Origin: Actinacidiphila alni
GTDB taxonomy: Bacteria > Actinomycetota > Actinomycetes > Streptomycetales > Streptomycetaceae
NCBI RefSeq assembly: GCF_900112845.1
Contig: NZ_FONG01000031.1
Coordinates: 1-64,000, forward strand
Length of the DNA: 64,000 bases
Direction of reading: 5' to 3'
Shown here: one piece after another, positions 10,046 to 18,700 of the stretch
Position numbering within the stretch: the first letter of the stretch is position 1
How the letters are laid out: the number at the start of each line of letters is the position of its first letter
Program-made: the position numbers and the translations under genes
The notes under the pieces: generated by a model
The model's input: only the letters and a program-made list of their open reading frames with translations
Databases searched by the model: none
Told to the model about the DNA's origin: nothing

Positions 10046-10057
10046 GCAAGCGCTTTC
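10046..10057. promoter_or_regulatory. LacI-type operator, site 1
   Basis: GCAAGCGCTTTC, with palindromic core AAGCGCTT (10048-10055), matches the LacI/CcpA-type operator pattern with a central CG. It lies about 105 bp upstream of the Gfo/Idh start in the divergent region shared with the LacI-family gene. Confidence 0.65.
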
Positions 10058-10110
10058 CCTCAAGGCACGCTAGCTGCCGCAACCGGGCTTCGACAAGAGG
10101 CACCAGGATG

Positions 10111-10132
10111 CGGGAGTAAGCGCTTTCTCCCG
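10111..10132. promoter_or_regulatory. LacI-type operator, site 2
   Basis: A 22-bp near-perfect palindrome with half-sites CGGGAGtAAGC and GCTTtCTCCCG, having a single mismatched pair, shares the AAGCGCTT core with site 1. The core-to-core distance is 70 bp. It lies about 150 bp upstream of the lacI-type start, so looping or autoregulation is plausible. Confidence 0.7.
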
Positions 10133-10282
10133 CGGCGTCCTCGGCTCGCGTCCCGCACGCACCGTTCGGTCCGGTCCCTCTCGCGCCCGCGAGGTGAGAG
10201 CATGTGGCCCGGCGGGCGGGGCGCGGTTACGGCGCCGGTGCCGCTCGCGGGCCACCCACCCCTACAGGAGGACCGGACCGAG

Positions 10283-11368
10283 ATGGCAGTGACTCTGGCC
10301 GATGTGGCGGCCCGCGCCGGAGTGTCCTCGGCGACCGTCTCGCGTGTCCTGAACGGCAACTACCCGGTCGCCGGAGGTACCAGGGAACGGGTCAGGCGCG
10401 CGGTCGCCGAGCTGGACTACGTCGTCAATGGCCAGGCACGGGCGCTCGCCGCCGCCACCTCCGATCTGGTCGGCGTCCTCGTCAACGACGTCGCCGACCC
10501 CTTCTTCGGGCTCATCGCCAGCGCCGTCCAGGCCGAGATCAGCGCGGGCGCCGAGCCGGGCGGCGGCAAACTCGCCGTGGTCTGCAACACCGGCGGGTCG
10601 CCCGAGGCCGAACTCACCTATCTCACCCTGCTCGAACGTCAGCGCGCGGCCGGCGTCGTCCTGACCGGGAGCGCGGTGGAGAGCGCCGAGCACACGGCCG
10701 CGGTCACCGCGCGGCTCACCCGGCTCGCCGCGTCCGGCACCCGGATCGTGCTGTGCGGCAGGCCGCCGCTCACCCTGCCCGACGGCGGGATCGCCCCGGC
10801 GACCGTCGCGTTCGACAACCGCGGCGGCGCCCGCCGGCTCACCGAGCACCTGCTCTCGCTCGGCCACCGCAGGATCGGTTACGTGAGCGGGCCCGTCGAG
10901 CGCAGCACGACCAGGCACCGGCTGGAGGGCCATCGCGCGGCGCTCGCCGTCTCCGACCGGCCACTCGGACCGGACGCGGAGGCGTACGCGGAGCGGCTGA
11001 CGGTACACGGCACGTACGACCGGGCGTCCGGCTACGACGCCGCGCTCGAACTGCTGCGCCGCGAACCGGAGCTGACCGCGATCGTGGCGGCCAACGACAC
11101 GGTGGCGCTCGGGGTGTGCGCGGCGCTGCGGGACCGGGGACTGAGCATCCCCGGCGATGTGTCGGTCGCCGGATTCGACGATCTGCCGTTCAGCGCCGAT
11201 GTCTCCCCCGCGCTCACGACCGTCCGGATTCCCCTGCAGGAGGCCGGAGCGCGGGCCGGAAAGCTGGTGATGGGGCGGCTGGCGCCACCGCCGGGCGGGG
11301 TCGCCACGGTCGGGACGGAGCTGATGGTCCGCGGCTCGACCGCACCGCCCGCGGTGCGGACCGCCTGA
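10283..11368 (+). CDS. LacI-family transcriptional regulator
   Basis: 361-aa LacI/GalR repressor. The N-terminal helix-turn-helix is VTLADVAARAGVSSATVSRVLNG (residues 3-25, split here only by naming), followed by the hinge region and a periplasmic-binding-protein-like effector domain from about residue 60 to 345 (LVGVLVNDVADPFFG, IVAANDTVALG, VAGFDDLPF). ATG 10283 follows AGGAGG at 10266-10271. It is divergent from the Gfo/Idh-DUF993-isomerase cassette with two AAGCGCTT operators between, so it most likely represses that cassette in the absence of a sugar effector. The effector is unknown. Confidence 0.93.
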   Translation: MAVTLADVAARAGVSSATVSRVLNGNYPVAGGTRERVRRAVAELDYVVNGQARALAAATSDLVGVLVNDVADPFFGLIASAVQAEISAGAEPGGGKLAVVCNTGGSPEAELTYLTLLERQRAAGVVLTGSAVESAEHTAAVTARLTRLAASGTRIVLCGRPPLTLPDGGIAPATVAFDNRGGARRLTEHLLSLGHRRIGYVSGPVERSTTRHRLEGHRAALAVSDRPLGPDAEAYAERLTVHGTYDRASGYDAALELLRREPELTAIVAANDTVALGVCAALRDRGLSIPGDVSVAGFDDLPFSADVSPALTTVRIPLQEAGARAGKLVMGRLAPPPGGVATVGTELMVRGSTAPPAVRTA

Positions 11369-11454
11369 TCCCGCCTGAACCCCGCCGGATCCGGGGTCGG
11401 CCGAAGTTATCCACAGGTTTCGGCGGGGGCTTCCGCCGGGACTTCACGGCGGCA

Positions 11455-11477
11455 TACCTTTGACTCAGGCAAAGGTA
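11455..11477. promoter_or_regulatory. Perfect 8-7-8 inverted repeat, probable MarR operator
   Basis: TACCTTTG (11455-11462) and CAAAGGTA (11470-11477) are exact inverted copies around a 7-bp spacer. The repeat ends 14 nt before the likely ATG of the MarR-GNAT gene, so it overlaps the expected transcription start region. Self-regulation by the MarR domain is the simplest reading. Confidence 0.7.
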
Positions 11478-11491
11478 ATGGGGGAATGATC

Positions 11492-12421
11492 ATGGCCGTC
11501 CGGGAGATCCGCGAATTCAACCGCTTCTACACCAACCTGATCGGCGCGCTGGACTACAGCCGTCACCTGCACACACCGTTCACCCTCACCGAGGCGCGGG
11601 TGCTGTACGAGCTGGCGCACGCGCCGTGCACCGACGCGGCCGACCTGCGGGTGGAGCTGTCGCTCGACGCGGGTCATCTCAGCCGGATGCTGGCCAAGTT
11701 CGAGGAACGGCAGTTGGTCACGCGCGGCCCGTCCGAGCGCGACGCGCGCCGGCAGCGGATAGAGCTGACGGCACACGGCCGGGAAGCCGCCGCGCTGCTG
11801 GAGGAACGGTCGGAGGAAGCCGTCGGTTCGCTGCTCGCCCGGATACGGCCGCAGGACAGGTCACGCCTGTCCGAAGCGATGCGGACGGTGCGGGACATAC
11901 TGCGCGACGGCGAGGACGGTGGCGGTACGCCCATGCCACCACGGGTGGTGCTGCGCGGACCGCGCCCCGGCGATCTGGGGTGGGTCATCGAGCGCAACGC
12001 GACGGTGTACGCGGACGAGTTCGGGTGGAACGAGGAGTACGAAGCGCTGGTCGCGCAGATCGTCGCCGATTTCGCGGCCACCCGCGATCCGGAGCGGGAG
12101 GCGGTGTGGATAGCGGAGCTCGACGGGCAGCGGGCCGGCTGTGTCTTCTGCGTGCGCAACAAGGAACCGGACACCGCCCGACTGCGGCTGCTGCTGGTCG
12201 ATCCCGCCGCACGGGGACACGGCATAGGCAGGCGGCTGGTGGACGAATGCATCGCGTTCGCCCGCACCGCCGCGTACACCGAACTCGTCCTGTGGACGAA
12301 TGACATACTGGCCGGCGCCCGAGCGATCTATCAGCGCGCGGGATTCGAACTCGTCGCGGAGAAGCGGCATCACAGCTTCGGACGGGAACTCGTGGGACAG
12401 GACTGGCACATGGCGCTGTAG
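11492..12421 (+). CDS. MarR-family regulator fused to a GNAT acetyltransferase
   Basis: 309-aa two-domain protein. Residues 1-150 form a MarR winged helix (recognition helix near ADLRVELSLDAGHLSRMLAKFE, wing RGPSERDARRQRIELT). Residues 155-309 are a GNAT N-acetyltransferase with the acetyl-CoA loop ARGHGIGRRL and a C-terminal YQRAGFELVAEKRH. Bifunctional MarR-GNAT proteins are common in actinomycetes. ATG 11492 is preferred over the in-frame ATG at 11486 because the GGGGGA site is 7 nt upstream of it. A perfect palindrome just upstream suggests autoregulation. The acetylated substrate is unknown. Confidence 0.9.
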   Translation: MAVREIREFNRFYTNLIGALDYSRHLHTPFTLTEARVLYELAHAPCTDAADLRVELSLDAGHLSRMLAKFEERQLVTRGPSERDARRQRIELTAHGREAAALLEERSEEAVGSLLARIRPQDRSRLSEAMRTVRDILRDGEDGGGTPMPPRVVLRGPRPGDLGWVIERNATVYADEFGWNEEYEALVAQIVADFAATRDPEREAVWIAELDGQRAGCVFCVRNKEPDTARLRLLLVDPAARGHGIGRRLVDECIAFARTAAYTELVLWTNDILAGARAIYQRAGFELVAEKRHHSFGRELVGQDWHMAL

Positions 12422-12453
12422 GGGACGGCGCCGCGATTTCCGAGGGGGATTCC

Positions 12454-13164
12454 ATGGCCATTTCCATGCAGAAGGTGGAGCAGACCGCGCCCGGTCTGAT
12501 CAGCCTGTACAAGCAGGCGGCGGTGAGCCTGGACAAGCACCGGCTGTCCGGCGAACGCGCCGCGGTCTATCTGGTGCTCGACCGATCGGGCAGCATGCGG
12601 GAGTTCTACAACGACGGCACGGTCCAGTATCTCGCCGAACAGACGTTGGGGCTCGCCGCCCACTTCGACGACGACGGCACGGTGCCCGTCGTGTTCTTCT
12701 CCACCGAGGTCGACGGGGTGGACGAGGTCTCGCTGACGCAGTACGGCGGGCGGATCAACAAGCTCAACGACGCGTACGGCCATATGGGCAGGACGAATTA
12801 TGCGGCCGCCATGGAGGCGGTCATCACCCACTACGAGCAGTCGGGGGCGACGGCGCCGGCCTTCGTGGTCTTCCAGACCGACGGCGGCCCGATCAACAAG
12901 GGCGCGGCGATCGAGGTGCTGTGCCGGGCCGCGCGGCTGCCGATCTTCTGGCAGTTCGTCGGATTCGGCAATGACGAATTCCGTTTCCTGCGGCGGCTGG
13001 ACGGACTGCCGGTGCCCGCCAAACGGGTGGTGGACAACGCCGGATTCTTCGCGGCGGGCAAGAACCCGCGGACGATATCCGACGAGCGGCTGTACGACCA
13101 GCTCATGGCCGAGTTCCCCGACTGGCTGAAGGCGGCCAGGGCGCAGGGCATCGTGAGGTCCTGA
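12454..13164 (+). CDS. VWA-domain protein (TerF/TerY-like)
   Basis: 236-aa protein that is almost entirely a von Willebrand factor A domain, with MIDAS residues in VLDRSGSMREFY (D-x-S-x-S, about residues 43-47), a Thr in GRTNYAAAM and the Asp of FQTDGG. It resembles the VWA proteins of tellurite/stress (Ter-type) systems; no other ter gene is adjacent, so function is uncertain. It has no signal peptide, so is cytoplasmic. ATG 12454 follows GAGGGGG. It lies 32 bp after the MarR-GNAT gene on the same strand and may be co-transcribed. Confidence 0.82.
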   Translation: MAISMQKVEQTAPGLISLYKQAAVSLDKHRLSGERAAVYLVLDRSGSMREFYNDGTVQYLAEQTLGLAAHFDDDGTVPVVFFSTEVDGVDEVSLTQYGGRINKLNDAYGHMGRTNYAAAMEAVITHYEQSGATAPAFVVFQTDGGPINKGAAIEVLCRAARLPIFWQFVGFGNDEFRFLRRLDGLPVPAKRVVDNAGFFAAGKNPRTISDERLYDQLMAEFPDWLKAARAQGIVRS

Positions 13165-13214
13165 ACGCTGTCCGCGGGGCGCGGGCGGGACCGCCGGCGG
13201 GACATCAAAGGCGG

Positions 13215-13243
13215 TTGACCGAGCCGGAACCGGTGCCTAGTGT
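13215..13243 (+). promoter_or_regulatory. Canonical promoter of a leaderless mRNA
   Basis: TTGACC (13215-13220), a 17-bp spacer, then TAGTGT (13238-13243): an almost ideal housekeeping-sigma promoter. The ATG at 13251 is 7 nt past the -10 box, so transcription should begin at or next to the start codon. Confidence 0.75.
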
Positions 13244-13250
13244 CCGGCGA

Positions 13251-14048
13251 ATGAAACTCGCCTTTTCCACCCTCGGCGTCCCCGCGTTGCCCATCGACCA
13301 GGTGGTGCGGCTCGCGACGGACCACGGTTTCCACGGTGTCGAACTGCGTGCGAGCGACGAGGAGCCGGTCCACCCCGGTCTCTCGGCCGCCGAACGCGCG
13401 GACGTGGCCGAGCGGTTCGGGAAGGCCGGGGTGGAGATCCTCACCGTGGCCGCCTACGCCAAGGTGGCCGCGCCCGGTGACGATCAGCCGGTGCTCGACG
13501 AGATCGGTGCGGCGATGACGCTCGCGGCGGACCTGGGCGCGTCCTACGTGCGGGTGTTCCCCGGCGGCGGGGAACTGCCCACGCCGGAGGCGGACGTCAT
13601 CGCCGCCCGCCGGCTCGCGGCGGTGGCGCCGGTGGCCGCCGACCTCGGGGTGCGGGTGCTGCTGGAGACGCACGACTCGCACCGCGGCGGCGCCGACGTC
13701 GCCCGGGTGCTGGGCCTGGTCGGGCACGTGGGGGTCGGGACGATCTGGGACCTGATGCACACCTGGCTGGCGGGCGAGCAGCCGTCCACGACGTATCCGG
13801 CGCTGGCGCCGTACCTCGGCTATGTCCAGGTCAAGGACATCGCCTCGGCCGCCGATACGACGCCGCTGCCGCTGGGTTCCGGGGTGCTGCCGCTGGCCGA
13901 GACGGTCGAGGTGCTCAGCCGGGAGGACTGGGACGGCTGGCTGTGCTGGGAGTACGAGAAGCGCTGGTATCCGCAGGCGGCGGAGCTGCCGGGGCTGCTC
14001 GGCCCGGGGCGTGAGCACCTGTCCCGGCTGCTGGCCGACTCGGCCTGA
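13251..14048 (+). CDS. Sugar phosphate isomerase/epimerase family protein
   Basis: 265-aa TIM-barrel of the xylose-isomerase-like family. Metal-ligand-type positions are LLETHDSH (Glu/His near 139-144), TIWDLMHTW (Asp/His near 166-169), YVQVKDI and LCWEYEKRW (Glu near 236). Soluble; the isomerised substrate is not known. The start is fixed by the promoter TTGACC-17-TAGTGT ending 7 nt upstream, which places the in-frame GTG-like extension at 13215 inside the -35 box. A LysR-type regulator follows after 5 bp, so the two are probably one transcript. Not part of the 6.8-10 kb cassette, although the fold is the same. Confidence 0.84.
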   Translation: MKLAFSTLGVPALPIDQVVRLATDHGFHGVELRASDEEPVHPGLSAAERADVAERFGKAGVEILTVAAYAKVAAPGDDQPVLDEIGAAMTLAADLGASYVRVFPGGGELPTPEADVIAARRLAAVAPVAADLGVRVLLETHDSHRGGADVARVLGLVGHVGVGTIWDLMHTWLAGEQPSTTYPALAPYLGYVQVKDIASAADTTPLPLGSGVLPLAETVEVLSREDWDGWLCWEYEKRWYPQAAELPGLLGPGREHLSRLLADSA

Positions 14049-14053
14049 GCGCC

Positions 14054-14977
14054 GTGCTGGACCTGGGACGGTTGCGGGCGCTGCACGCGGTGCACACCCA
14101 CGGGTCGGTGGTCGCGGCGGCCCAGGCCATGGGCTACACACCGTCGGCGGTGTCGCAGCAGATCTCCAAGCTGGAGCGGGAGACCGGTTCGGTGCTGCTG
14201 GAGCGGCACGGGCGCGGGGTGGCGCTCACGGACGCGGCGCACCTGCTGGTGGAGACGGCGCAGCGGTTGATGTCGATCGTGGAGGCGGCCGAGGTCACGC
14301 TGGAGGAGCAGCGCGGGCGGCCCACCGGGCGGCTGACGCTGGCGGCCTTCCCGACGGCGGCGTGCGGGCTGCTGCCCGGGGTGCTGGCCGAACTGACGTC
14401 AGCGCACCCGACGTTGGAACTCCGCTTGCAGGAGGTGGACGCGCATCTGTCGGTGGACCTGGTGAGTCAGGGCGCGGTGGACGTGGCGGTGGCGCACGAC
14501 TGGGACATCGCGCCCCTGCCGGTGCCGCAAGGGCTGGAGCGGGCGGTGATCGGCGACGACCGGTGCGATGTGCTGGTGCCGGCCGGGCACCGGCTGGCCG
14601 GTCGGACGTCACTGACGCGGGCGGACGTGACGCACGAGCGGTGGATCTGCCAGCGGCCGGGGTCGGTGTGCCACGACTGGCTGGTGCGGACGCTGCGGGA
14701 GGCCGGGACGGAGCCGGACATGGCCTTCCAGGTCGGCGAGTACGGCACCCAGTTGGCGCTGGTGGAGGCAGGGCTCGGAATCGCGCTGGTGCCGAGGCTG
14801 GGGCGGGGCCCGGTGCCCGAGGGGGTGGCGGTGGTACGGCTGGAGCCCGCTCCGGTGCGGCGGCTGTTCGCGCTGTGGCGGACCGGGGCCGCGCGCAGGC
14901 CGTCCATCGTGGCCGCCGTCACCGCGCTGCGCTCGCACTGGGCGGCCGGGCCCGGCGCGTCCGGCGCCGGCCGGTGA
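14054..14977 (+). CDS. LysR-family transcriptional regulator
   Basis: 307-aa LysR-type regulator. The N-terminal winged HTH includes GSVVAAAQAMGYTPSAVSQQ (about residues 16-36), followed by a linker helix and an effector-binding domain (about 90-300) of periplasmic-binding fold. GTG start at 14054, 5 bp after the isomerase stop, fits translational coupling; there is no separate strong ribosome site. LysR proteins usually regulate divergent neighbours, but this one sits downstream of its possible partner, so its target is unclear. Confidence 0.9.
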   Translation: MLDLGRLRALHAVHTHGSVVAAAQAMGYTPSAVSQQISKLERETGSVLLERHGRGVALTDAAHLLVETAQRLMSIVEAAEVTLEEQRGRPTGRLTLAAFPTAACGLLPGVLAELTSAHPTLELRLQEVDAHLSVDLVSQGAVDVAVAHDWDIAPLPVPQGLERAVIGDDRCDVLVPAGHRLAGRTSLTRADVTHERWICQRPGSVCHDWLVRTLREAGTEPDMAFQVGEYGTQLALVEAGLGIALVPRLGRGPVPEGVAVVRLEPAPVRRLFALWRTGAARRPSIVAAVTALRSHWAAGPGASGAGR

Positions 14978-15012
14978 CCGGCGCCCGCGCCGGCAGGCGC
15001 GACCGCGACCCC

Positions 15013-15042
15013 AGCCGCAGCCGCAGCCGCAGCCGCAGCCGC
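15013..15042. repeat. Hexanucleotide tandem repeat (AGCCGC x5)
   Basis: Five exact tandem AGCCGC units followed by a degenerate AGTCGT, in the gap between the LysR gene and the lipoprotein gene. Such repeats are slippage-prone. It lies upstream of the lipoprotein ribosome site, outside any gene I support. Confidence 0.8.
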
Positions 15043-15084
15043 AGTCGTACGGAACCGGTCGGGGTCCGGGCGCGTCGGAGGGGC

Positions 15085-15678
15085 ATGCTGACGGTGAATC
15101 CGCGCAAGGCGAGCCCGGTCGTGGTGCTGGCGGTGGCGCTGGTCCTGGGCGGTGTCGCCTGCGGCAGCGGGACCGCGGACGACGGACCGCGCCGGGACCG
15201 TACGGACGGCGCGCCGCCGTCCGTGAGCGGGACCGCGACCTCCGCCCCCGCTCCCACCTCCACGACGGAGGCGCCGCAGACGAGCGACGCGGCCACGCCG
15301 GTCACGGGGTCGGTCGCGGAGCGGGTCGTGTACTTCTCGACGTCGGTCAGGGCGCCGCGGGAGACGCACGAGGTGCTGCACGACCGGGGCGAGGTGCAGG
15401 ACTTCGCCGAGGCCGTGGCGACGTCCGACACCCAGGCGGCGGCGAAGATCGCGGCGAGCGGGGCGGCGACGGACTTCACGCGGTCCGTCCTGGTCGGCTG
15501 GGCCGTGTCGACCGGATGCAGCGCGGCCACGTCGGCGACGCTGCTCGCGGCCGGTGACACGCTCAGGCTCCATGTCGTGCAGCCGGAGCCGCCGCCGGAG
15601 TGCTTCACCGACTTCCGGCTGACGGTGGTGTTCGAGGTGCCGAAGGAACGGCTCCCGGCGCACCCCGCCTTCGACTGA
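15085..15678 (+). CDS. Putative secreted lipoprotein
   Basis: 197-aa protein with a basic N-terminus, a hydrophobic stretch (about residues 10-24) and a lipobox-like VLGGVACGSG around Cys26, then a Thr/Ser/Pro-rich linker (about 30-75) and a small C-terminal domain of about 110 residues containing two further cysteines (STGCSAAT, PPECFTD), which may form a disulfide. The lipobox is imperfect (Gly at -3). ATG 15085 follows GGAGGGG. I do not recognise the domain. It converges on the ABC exporter gene with only 22 bp between stops. Confidence 0.72.
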   Translation: MLTVNPRKASPVVVLAVALVLGGVACGSGTADDGPRRDRTDGAPPSVSGTATSAPAPTSTTEAPQTSDAATPVTGSVAERVVYFSTSVRAPRETHEVLHDRGEVQDFAEAVATSDTQAAAKIAASGAATDFTRSVLVGWAVSTGCSAATSATLLAAGDTLRLHVVQPEPPPECFTDFRLTVVFEVPKERLPAHPAFD

Positions 15679-15700
15679 AGCCCGGACGGCGGCGGCCCGG

Positions 15701-18700
15701 TCAGGCCGCCGCCCGCACCTCGCCGGTGAAGGTCCGCCACAGTTCGGCGTAGCGGCCGTCGCGGGCGAGCAGCGCATCGTGCGTACCGTCCTCGATGATC
15801 CGGCCGTGGTCGAGCACCACGACCCGGTCGGCGCGCGCCGCCGTGCTCAGCCGGTGCGCGACGACCAGCGTCGTACGGCGGGTGGCGAGCCGGTCGGCGG
15901 CCTGGTTGACCAGGGCCTCGGTCGCCAGGTCGAGTGCGGCCGTGGCCTCGTCGAGCAGCAGCACGGCGGGATCGACGAGTTCGGCGCGGGCCAGCGCGAT
16001 CAGCTGCCGCTGCCCGGCGGACAGATTGCGCCCGCGTTCGGCGACCTGGTGCAGATAGCCGTCCTCCAGGGTCGCGATCATCGCGTGCGCGCCGACCGCC
16101 CGCGCCGCCGCCTCGACCTCGGCGTCGGTCGCGTCCATCCGCCCGTAGGCGATGGCGTCGCGCACCGTGCCCGCGAACAGATACGGCTCCTGCGGGACGA
16201 CGCCGAGGCGCTGCCGGTAGCCGGTGAGGTCGAGTTCGCGGATGTCGGTGCCGTCGACCAGCACCGCGCCCGCGGTCGGGTCGTAGAAGCGCGCGACCAT
16301 CTTGACCAGCGTGGACTTGCCCGCGCCGGTCTCGCCGACGAAGGCGACGGTCTGCCCGGCGGGAATCCGCAGATTCACCCCGGCGAGCGCCTCTGTGGCC
16401 GCCGCGCCCTCGGCCCCGTCGCCGCCGTAGCGGAAGTGCAGGTCACGGAAGGCGATCTCGCCGCGCAGCGGCCCGACCTCCCGCGGGCGGGCGGCGGCCG
16501 GGGTGGCGGTGGGTTCGCGCAGCAGCTCGCGGATCCGGCCGAGCGACACCGACGCCTGCTGGTAGCCGTCGAAGACCTGCGAGAGCTGCTGCACGGGCGA
16601 GAAGAACAGGTCGATGTAGAGCAGGTACGCCACCAGCGCGCCCGCCGTCAGCGTCCCGTCGCCTACCCGGTGCGCGCCCACGATCAGCACCAGCGCCGCG
16701 GCGACGCTGGACAGCAGCTGCACGAACGGGAAGTAGACCGAGATCAGGAACTGGCCGCGCACCCGCGCCGAACGGTAGTCGTCACCGCGTCGCGCGAAGC
16801 GTTCCGCGCCGCGCTTCTCGCCGCGGAACGCCTGCACGATCCGCAGGCCCGCGACGTGCTCCTGGAGGTCGGCGTTGACGACGGCGACCCGCTCGCGGGC
16901 CAGCTCGTACGCCTTGACCGACTTGCGGCGGAAGACCCAGGTGGCGGCCACCAGGATCGGCAGCGTCGCGAAGACCATCAGCGCGAGCTGCACGTCGATG
17001 GCGAGCAGCGCCACCAGGATGCCGACGAAGGTGAGGACGCTGACCAGGGCCGTGACCAGGCCGGTCTGGAGGAAGGTGGACAGCGCGTCCACGTCGGTGG
17101 TCATCCGGGTCATGATCCGGCCGGTCAGTTCGCGCTCGTAGTAGTCGAGTCCGAGCCGGTGCAGATGCGCGAAGATCTTCACGCGCAGCGTGTAGAGGAC
17201 GCGTTCGCCGGTCCGGCCGGTCAGCCGCGTCGAGCCCCATTCCGCCGCCCACTGCGCGATCACCAGGGCGAGGCCGAGCAGGGAGGCCACCCACACCGCG
17301 CCCAGCGCGGCCTGCCGGACACCGGCGTCGATGCCGTGCCGGATCAGCACCGGCAGCAGCAGCCCCGCGACAGCGTCCACGGCCACCAGCGCCAGGCTGA
17401 GCAGCAACGGCGTCCGGAAGCCGCGCAGCAGACTGCCGAGCCCGAACTTCTCGTCGGCGGTCCGCGCCTGCTCCTCGTCCACCTCCGGGACGTCCACGGC
17501 GGGCGGCAGCGCCGCGACCTTGGCGAGCAGATCGGGCGTGGCCGGCATGCCCGCGAGCGCGCCCGCCATCCCGCCGGGCCCGGGGCCGGGTCCAGTCCGC
17601 GGCGCCGCCGCGGCGCCGGCACCGCTCGGCGCGTCCTCCTCGGCCGCCGCCCGCCGGTCCGCGGGCCACAGCTCCGGCGTGATCCCGGCGCCGTTCGTGC
17701 CGGAAACACCGGAAACAGCGGACCCGGCATGCTCGGCGGACTCCGCGCCGTGCTCCTCCCCCAGTGGGCAGTCGATTCCGTCGAACCCGTCGAGCCCGTC
17801 CGCCGCAGTCCCGCACTCCCGGGCGCGCGCCGCGGCCAGTCCCGCCGGATCCAGGTCGACCACATCGGCGCCGAGCGCGTCGGGGTCGGTGAGCAGCGCC
17901 CGGTACAGCGCGCTGCGTTCCTGCAGCTCCTCATGGGTGCCGACGTCCGCCAGCCGCCCCGCGTCCAGGACGGCGATCCGGTCGGCGAGCGCCAGCGTGG
18001 AGCGGCGGTGCGCGATCAGCAGCGTCGTACGGCCGCGCATCACCTCGCGCAGCGCGTCGAAGATCTCGGCCTCCACCCGGGCGTCCACCGCCGAAGTGGC
18101 GTCGTCGAGCAGCAGCAGACGCGGGTCGGTGAGTATCGCGCGGGCCAGCGCGACACGCTGGCGCTGCCCGCCGGACAGGGTCAGGCCCTGCTCACCGACG
18201 ACCGTGTCGTAGCCGTCCGGCAGCTCCGAGATGAAGCCGTGCGCCTGCGCCGCGCGGGTGGCCGCGAGCATCTGCTCCTCGGTGGCGTCCGGGTGCCCGT
18301 AGAGGATGTTGGCGCGCACGGAGTCGGAGAACAGGAAGCTGTCCTCCGGGACCATGCCGATCACCGACCGCAGCGAGTCGAAGGTCAGCTCCCGTACGTC
18401 CGTGCCGCCGACCCGCACCGCGCCGCCGGTCACGTCGTACAGCCGCGGCAGCAGCAGGGAGACGGTGGACTTGCCCGAGCCGGAGGAGCCGACGACGGCG
18501 ACGGTCTCGCCGGGCGCGATGCTCAGGGTGAAGCCGTCGAGCACCGGCCGGTCGGCGGAGTAGCCGAAGGTGACGTCCTCGAAGTCGACGGTGGCGGGCG
18601 CGTCCGCGGGCAGCGTCCTGGTGCCCTCGGTCAGCGTCGGCTCGGTGTCGATCAGTTCGAAGACCCGCTCCACGCCCGCCCGTGCCTGCTGGCCGACGGT

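Noticed and set aside
11407..11415. TTATCCACA, a DnaA-box match upstream of the MarR-GNAT gene
   Set aside because: A single site in the E. coli form, not the actinomycete-preferred one, and no cluster.
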